Below the pieces are notes generated by a model. It saw nothing but the letters and a program-made list of their open reading frames with translations. It ran no database searches and had not been told where the DNA came from. This document shows, piece by piece, positions 59,030-64,000 of a DNA stretch of 64,000 nt (the first letter of the stretch is position 1; every line of letters starts with the position of its first letter). The stretch covers positions 50,573-114,572 of the forward strand of contig JAMKCH010007210.1 in NCBI GenBank assembly GCA_023653785.1, in the 5' to 3' direction. This DNA is from Ophioderma brevispina (Eukaryota > Echinodermata > Ophiuroidea > Amphilepidida > Ophiodermatidae). A program made the translations under genes and the position numbers.

Positions 59030-59420
59030 GATTTGGTACCAATAGATAGCTATGGTCCTCCTCGTTCCATTGATACCAAATGAGTACAACATGCCTAGCA
59101 TTACGGTACAATGACCGTCATAAATTCGCATGTTAGCAAAATTGTCAATTCCATAGCCACACCTAGGGGAAAATTCAATTTTTCGCCAAAAATGTTGGAA
59201 CATATCACCATTTTCATGCGATTTGTGGCTCTACTTGATGGAAAATGACTATTTTATAAAATGAGGAGCATTTTTAGTGGTATAATAATGTTTTTGAGTG
59301 TCACTAAAAATTGCAATACCATTTCTTCTCACTTTCCACCCTATATTCAGTAAAGGTATTTTCATACTTTCTCCACATATGACGTCAAAGTGACGTCATA
59401 ATGGGATCTGACACTTATTT
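59030..59420 (+). mobile_element. MITE-C, diverged partial copy
   Basis: It shares gatagctatggtcctcctc, ccattgataccaaatgagta, aatgaccgtcataaa and ttttcatgcg with the MITE-C family. Ends are not recognisable, and a further part (59380-59440) repeats a gacgtcaaagtgacgtcata motif. Confidence 0.6.
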
Positions 59421-60697
59421 TGATACCGATGGAAAGAAGAAACTCTAAGCTACTCTTGGTAACCATTACCGATCTGCTGTTCAGTAACGAAATCACGGGG
59501 GGGGGGGCAGGAGTTTGTTACAAAACGGCTATGTAGACCTATAGGTTTAAGTCCAAACGTGACTTGTATATCGATGCCTTCCTAATCCTTGGAAGATCGA
59601 CAGATATGCCAGAGAGCACTCGTATGAGAGATATGTTGAGGATGCACATCCAGAGAGCCAAATCAGCACTGATTGGTACCAGTCCATATGTGGCCGACCC
59701 AGAAATTCCTCCACCAGTTGATCATAGGTTATTGGCAGGAATGATTCAACCCGGGAGTGCTGAGTTGCACTAGATACCAGTGCCATCAAGAGCGTTGATG
59801 CCACCGGGAATATTTATGTCTTCCGATAATAAAGTGTATCATTCCTACTATCAATCTGAGCAGAAGAAGACAATTATGACATGACTCAAGAAGAGGAGGA
59901 TGAAAGAGAAGATAAATTTCCTGAATCAAATGGAAATCTGCCTTTAAAGCTCGTATACAAGGAACAGCATGCTAAAGATCGCCAATTGACCAATACCAAT
60001 GCAAATTCTTCTTATCGTATCCAAACACAGCGGTTCTCAAATGTGATCTAGCCAGAGGTGGGTACATGTCTGGCTGCTTTCACTGAATGCTGTACGTCCC
60101 TTGGATCTTTGCATTGTGCCACCAACGTTGGGCAGACCAAGAGATGCTCCAGTATCCTGATTCTTCTTCCAGGTAGACTCACTTCTGGGTCTGCCAGGAA
60201 ACCTTTGATCGGCCGATTCTGGATCTCACTCAGCTGAGACAACCGCCACTCAACCCACGAGAAGCAAGCCCCAGGCGGAAGATGCTCACCAGCTCATACA
60301 ATAGATACCACTTGATTGACAGCAAGTCCTTTCCACAAGCCAACTCCCACAAACTCCTTAGAGACTATTCACAATGACCGGGCTTGCCTAAGAAACTACC
60401 CCGGACCTAAGGCGGGCAGCAGCGCCGGCTCTGTCCAAACACAGGGTGCTCCATACCAGAATACTACTTGGCGCTATGGCCATGCTCTGCACTGCTGCAT
60501 GTATAAGTTTGTCCGCTGGGAGCTGCCTAAGACACTCGCGACCAGCCGCGGCAGGAAGGCATCCACGAGGGTCAAGCTTTTGGGCTGACTCCCTCCCATA
60601 CAGGGCAGTCTACTGCACACTGGGCACACAAGGCAATCACCATCGATCTCAGGGCATGGCGGGTCATACAGGGTCAAATGGGGAAAAGCCCCTTGTG
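59421..60697. other. Unassigned; worn coding-like sequence
   Basis: A plus frame at 59564-59773 reads MRDMLRMHIQRAKSALIGTS and PEIPPPVDHRLLAGM. A 90-codon plus frame (60316-60588), a 97-codon plus frame (60446-60739) and minus frames at 60242-60048 and 60677-60474 also occur. The GC content is higher than the surroundings and the style resembles retroelement ORFs, perhaps DIRS ORF1 or pol, but no diagnostic motif is present. No gene is called. Confidence 0.3.
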
Positions 60698-61400
60698 GGG
60701 GGGGGGGGGTTCAGGGGCAAAGACGGCGGAAGCTCTTGAGTTATAACATGTTCGAGTGCTTTCGAAGAGGGGGTTATGTCCTTATCTTGAGCAGATGAAC
60801 TTTGCTGAACGTGGCGGGGTTCCATGGGCAGAGCCCCCAGAAGCTCTTGGTTTTAGTTTAGCATGTTTCAGCGCATCCGAGAGCTCTCGGTTATCTCACA
60901 TTCATAAGCAGAATAACCATACTGTCCCTGGCAGGGGTCCAGGGTTCGGAGCCGGTGGAAGCTCTTGAGTTTAATAGCATGTTTGAGTGCCTTCGGAGAG
61001 AGTCACAGCTGTTTATCTCATTTCCTTGAAGCAGCGATGAACTATACTGCCCCTGGTGGGTGGTCCAATGTGACGGAGCCCCGAACCTCTCAGTTTTAGT
61101 ATGATTGAGTGCCTCGGGGACCCCTCAGTTATCTATTTATCTTGAGCATATGGACTAATGCTGAACGTGGCAGGGGTCCAGGGGGCGGTGCCCAAGGAGC
61201 TCTTGCTTTTAGCATTTTTCATCGCATCCGGAAGCTCTCGGTTACCTCACAATCATGAAGCCGATGAACTATGCTGCCCCTGGCTGGGTCCAGGGTTCGG
61301 CCCGTGGAAGCTCTTTAGTTTAAATAGCATTTTGGTGCCTGGAGAGATCTCAGTTATCTCATTATCTTTGAAAGCAGATGGACTATGCTACCTGTGACAA
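60698..61400 (+). repeat. Tandem array of a 115 bp GC-rich unit, about 6 copies
   Basis: Units marked by tccaggg..cgg...gccc then gaagctcttg..tttta begin near 60710, 60821, 60938, 61063, 61177 and 61289 (spacing 111-125 bp). Each contains agagctctcggttatctca and cagatgaactatgctgccc, with substantial divergence between units. Frames of 70-79 codons here are by-products. Confidence 0.85.
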
Positions 61401-61414
61401 TAATAACAAAATTC

Positions 61415-62006
61415 CACCCCCCCCTAGTGAACTGTGCTCTCCGGTGCGCTAAAATGCCAAAAGCTCACGTAAAAAGCTCTAGTAATCATTCTCCTTACCC
61501 TCCCCTCATCCTTTCTTCCTGTTCAGTTTAAAGCGAAAAAAATGCCACCGGTTAGTTAGGGTATGCCATCACAGTCGAAGGGTTGGGGAGGGGTGGTTGC
61601 GCACCTGAGGATATTGTATGGTGCATTTTTGAAAGATTGTGCACAGATGGCTCTAGAACTCTATGTTTTATGTACAAATAGTCATTTTGGCCACATCATT
61701 TCGAGCGCTGAAACCGCATGAACATCCGATATTCCTACCCTTTTTAGCGTAATTGGGATTTTCGCCTATGTTCCTGTGGAAAATCCATTTCGCTGACTCG
61801 CGTACTTGATTACGTCCTTGTGACGGCCATAAACGAGGTAGGTTTTTTGGTACTTATTTTGGTACATGGAAAGAGGACGACCATAACTATCCTTGGTATC
61901 CAAAATCATAAGCATCGGTGCTTTATAACAAATTCTTGAGTGGGTGGGTCCGCACCACCTCCCTTGTATCCGTGTTTTACAAAAAGGCTTGGTAAGACGA
62001 GGGTTT
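61415..62006 (-). mobile_element. MITE-C, inverted copy truncated at one end
   Basis: Reverse complement of 15711-16343: it ends ttggtaagacgagggtt (62005) and carries the complements of the cacccgatgctta and gatagctatgg blocks. The other terminus (acgaggg) is absent at 61415, where the 115 bp array begins. It lacks MITE-D. Confidence 0.75.
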
Positions 62007-62939
62007 TAACATGGTTTAAGGAGGTCTGTGGTGTGGTCTAGTGTATAATAAGTTATAGAATAGTTTACATAAGCGCCCTCCATATACACTTGAAAGGCTA
62101 ACTACTTCTTTTTAGTGTTTTCCTTTACCTCAAACAATCCACTGTGCATGGACAAAGTATAGTAATTAAGGTGACACCAACCGTATTTTGCCTTTAAAGA
62201 GGCATTAAGTGCGTAACACAGGGTGTTTCATTGTTTTGGTGGCCATTTTAAATAAGAAATGAAGCCCTCTTGAGGCAGGTTAAGCAGCCAAAAGATTGTT
62301 CAAAACTATTCCTAAGTGTGTTTTGGTGCGACTAAGTAGTCACATATTGCATGAATTTATGGATCAACAAATTAAGATCTATATGTCGAAAAAAGGGCTT
62401 AAGTGACATATTAGCCGCCATTTGTTGAAAAAAGCGGCCCTCACTCTATAACCCCAGATGGGGATTTTTCGCAGACAACAAACCTATTTTTGATAGCTAT
62501 ATGTATCAGGTTTCCAAAAAATAGTGGTCTCCCAAAATCCCCGGGGGGTGCAGGGTTCGGTTATGGGCTCATTACCTATGAACAGGCATTGTGTCGTTTA
62601 ATATACCCTTTTAGTTTATCTAGTTTTGCTTTACAAATTTTGAATCTCTGCTTATTTGAGTTTAATACCTAAACATATACATCACAATTTCCGGATTAAG
62701 AAAAACATACCCGTTTTTCCACATTTTGCTGTTTTTTGACACCCTATCAATGTACGCTGTACATGCGCATGTTGGAAAAAAGAACCCCTTTTACGGCTTT
62801 TTCTTTGTTCACGCATCATATCCACAACCTTTGCATACAAGGGGACCACAAGTGCCCCCCCCCCCCCCCCGGGGCTGTGAGTCAATGACAGAAGATGAGG
62901 ATTTTATTTAAACCACTACACCAACAATCGCTGCCCAGG
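62007..62939. other. No gene recognised
   Basis: AT-rich with a C18 run at about 62855-62872. It contains ggccattttaaat and gccgccatttg motifs related to repeat H. No coding motif. Confidence 0.35.
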
Positions 62940-62989
62940 CATTTTCTTTATTGTCACTTGAAAGTATTCTAAGATACTAGTATGGAGCG

Positions 62990-63870
62990 GTGTGTTGATG
63001 GTTTGAGATTGTTGGCTTTTCTTGCTACAATTGGAATTTTGGTTCTTAAAAATGTAGATAATGGTCCATGGAATCCAAATCAAATTGGTACCATTTTTGA
63101 TCACTTCGCGTTTGGCGGGCCATCTTGGTTTTCACAAAAGGGATGTCATTTTCAACATATTTGCTCTACTTTTCTGGACTTCGGAGCAACACAACGGCTT
63201 TCAAATTGTTGGCTATTACAATGTTTTGTTGTCAAGGAACACAAATATCGCATCCAGAAAGTCGCAGACAGTTTCCTTCAGGAGTCATCTTGAATTTCAA
63301 AAATGCCCGCCATTTTAAAAATATTTTGCCTCTCCTCTCGCACTTCTGATCAACATAGGAGGCTCAAGCCGGTGGCAAAACCCATGTTTGTGATGTCAGT
63401 GAATGCAAATACTACATAAAAAAAATCACAGATTGTTTCCTCTATGGCGGCCCTCTTGAATTCAAAAATGGCCGCCATTTTTAGCAATACTTCGATCAAT
63501 ACCTGGACTATGAAGCACTGGAAACTCCAATTGGTGTAATACCGTTTGTGTGTCAAGGAACACATATTTGACATCCAGGAAAGCTTGCCAATGTTTGCTT
63601 TTGGCGGTCATCTTGAATTTCAAAATGGTGCATTTTTTAACGGATACTTCTCTCCAATAATCTGGGACGTCTGGGCAAAATAGAAGCTCCATTTGGTGGC
63701 ATATCAGGTTTGTGGATATCAACAAAAATTAATTGCATTAGGGGTCACAGATCTTTCCTTCTGACGCCATCTTTGAATCAAAATGGCACACTATTTTTTA
63801 ACATATACTTCGCCCGATATCTGGCCTCAAATAGCCAAATGCTCCTTCCTAATAAGATATACATACTAAT
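62990..63870 (+). repeat. Tandem array of a 160 bp unit with GGCCGCCAT motifs
   Basis: The marker catcttgaatttcaaaatgg (or a close variant) recurs near 63119, 63287, 63453, 63610 and 63768, giving a spacing of 157-168 bp. Between markers, segments such as gtcaaggaacacaaat and atccagaaag recur. The units are diverged. Frames of 74-103 codons are by-products of the repeats. Confidence 0.75.
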
Positions 63871-64000
63871 GCCCCGAACCACTTAAATCATGGAATCTAG
63901 GAGAGCCATGGCTCTGGGTGTTTATAATTTTTGAATATTGTTTCAATGTTATTGCTGTCCATATGGTCCAGTGAATTTCAGTATTGAAACCAATGTCATC
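63871..64000 (+). repeat. Segment similar to 24340-24480, cut by the window end
   Basis: Shares catgg..atc, gagagccatggctctggg and ttcagtattgaaaccaat with the earlier site. Incomplete here. Confidence 0.5.

Overview
The window is animal nuclear DNA, AT-rich, with no operons and no bacterial gene layout. It is built almost entirely from transposon remains, repeats and duplicated blocks. The set of elements (DIRS-like tyrosine-recombinase retroelements, jockey-like and CR1-like LINEs, an R2/NeSL-like LINE with a restriction-like endonuclease, a Tc1-like transposon, many MITEs and foldback elements) fits a marine invertebrate such as an echinoderm, hemichordate, cephalochordate or cnidarian. The sequence alone does not decide between these. 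No rRNA, tRNA or CRISPR array was recognised, and I see no intact conserved single-copy gene.

Layout. 0-7 kb: a head-to-head MITE pair, a DIRS pol fragment and a broken jockey-like LINE that carries an inverted CR1-like fragment. 7.8-14.2 kb: duplicated block 1, ending in copy A of an unrecognised multipass membrane protein gene. 15-18.2 kb: an R2/NeSL-like LINE split by a MITE. 19.2-22.7 kb: almost three tandem copies of a 1.2 kb unit. 23.1-24.1 kb: a DIRS recombinase remnant. 25.1-32.1 kb: duplicated block 2, interrupted by a foldback element and a Tc1-like transposon, ending in copy B of the same gene. 32.6-34.9 kb: a DIRS RT-RNase H-recombinase remnant on the minus strand. 36-39.2 kb: a 2.8 kb low-repeat segment between two 215 bp direct repeats. 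41.9-47.1 kb: an unassigned LINE (minus strand), a CR1-like fragment and a second jockey-like LINE. 47.1-48.2 kb: a 3' fragment (copy C) of the membrane protein gene. 48.9-51.5 kb: a MITE turned into a tandem array. 53.2-58.5 kb: a 2.6 kb tandem duplication. 60.7-64 kb: two more tandem arrays and further MITE copies.

The best candidate for something undescribed is the three-copy membrane protein family (A 12.0-14.2 kb, B 29.6-32.1 kb, C 47.1-48.2 kb). It is predicted to be about 800 residues, with a signal peptide, an ectodomain, a dense cysteine cluster, about eight membrane segments and a Pro/His/Thr-rich tail. The coding part has no introns, while a short 5' UTR intron and a TATA-like box are conserved in A and B. 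All three copies are broken as read. I do not recognise the family.

From about 47 kb to at least 58.5 kb, repeat copies and gene copy C differ from relatives by dense one-base indels. This looks at least partly like unpolished long-read sequence, so frameshifts there need caution.

All assignments come from reading translations and comparing segments by eye. No alignments or database searches were run.
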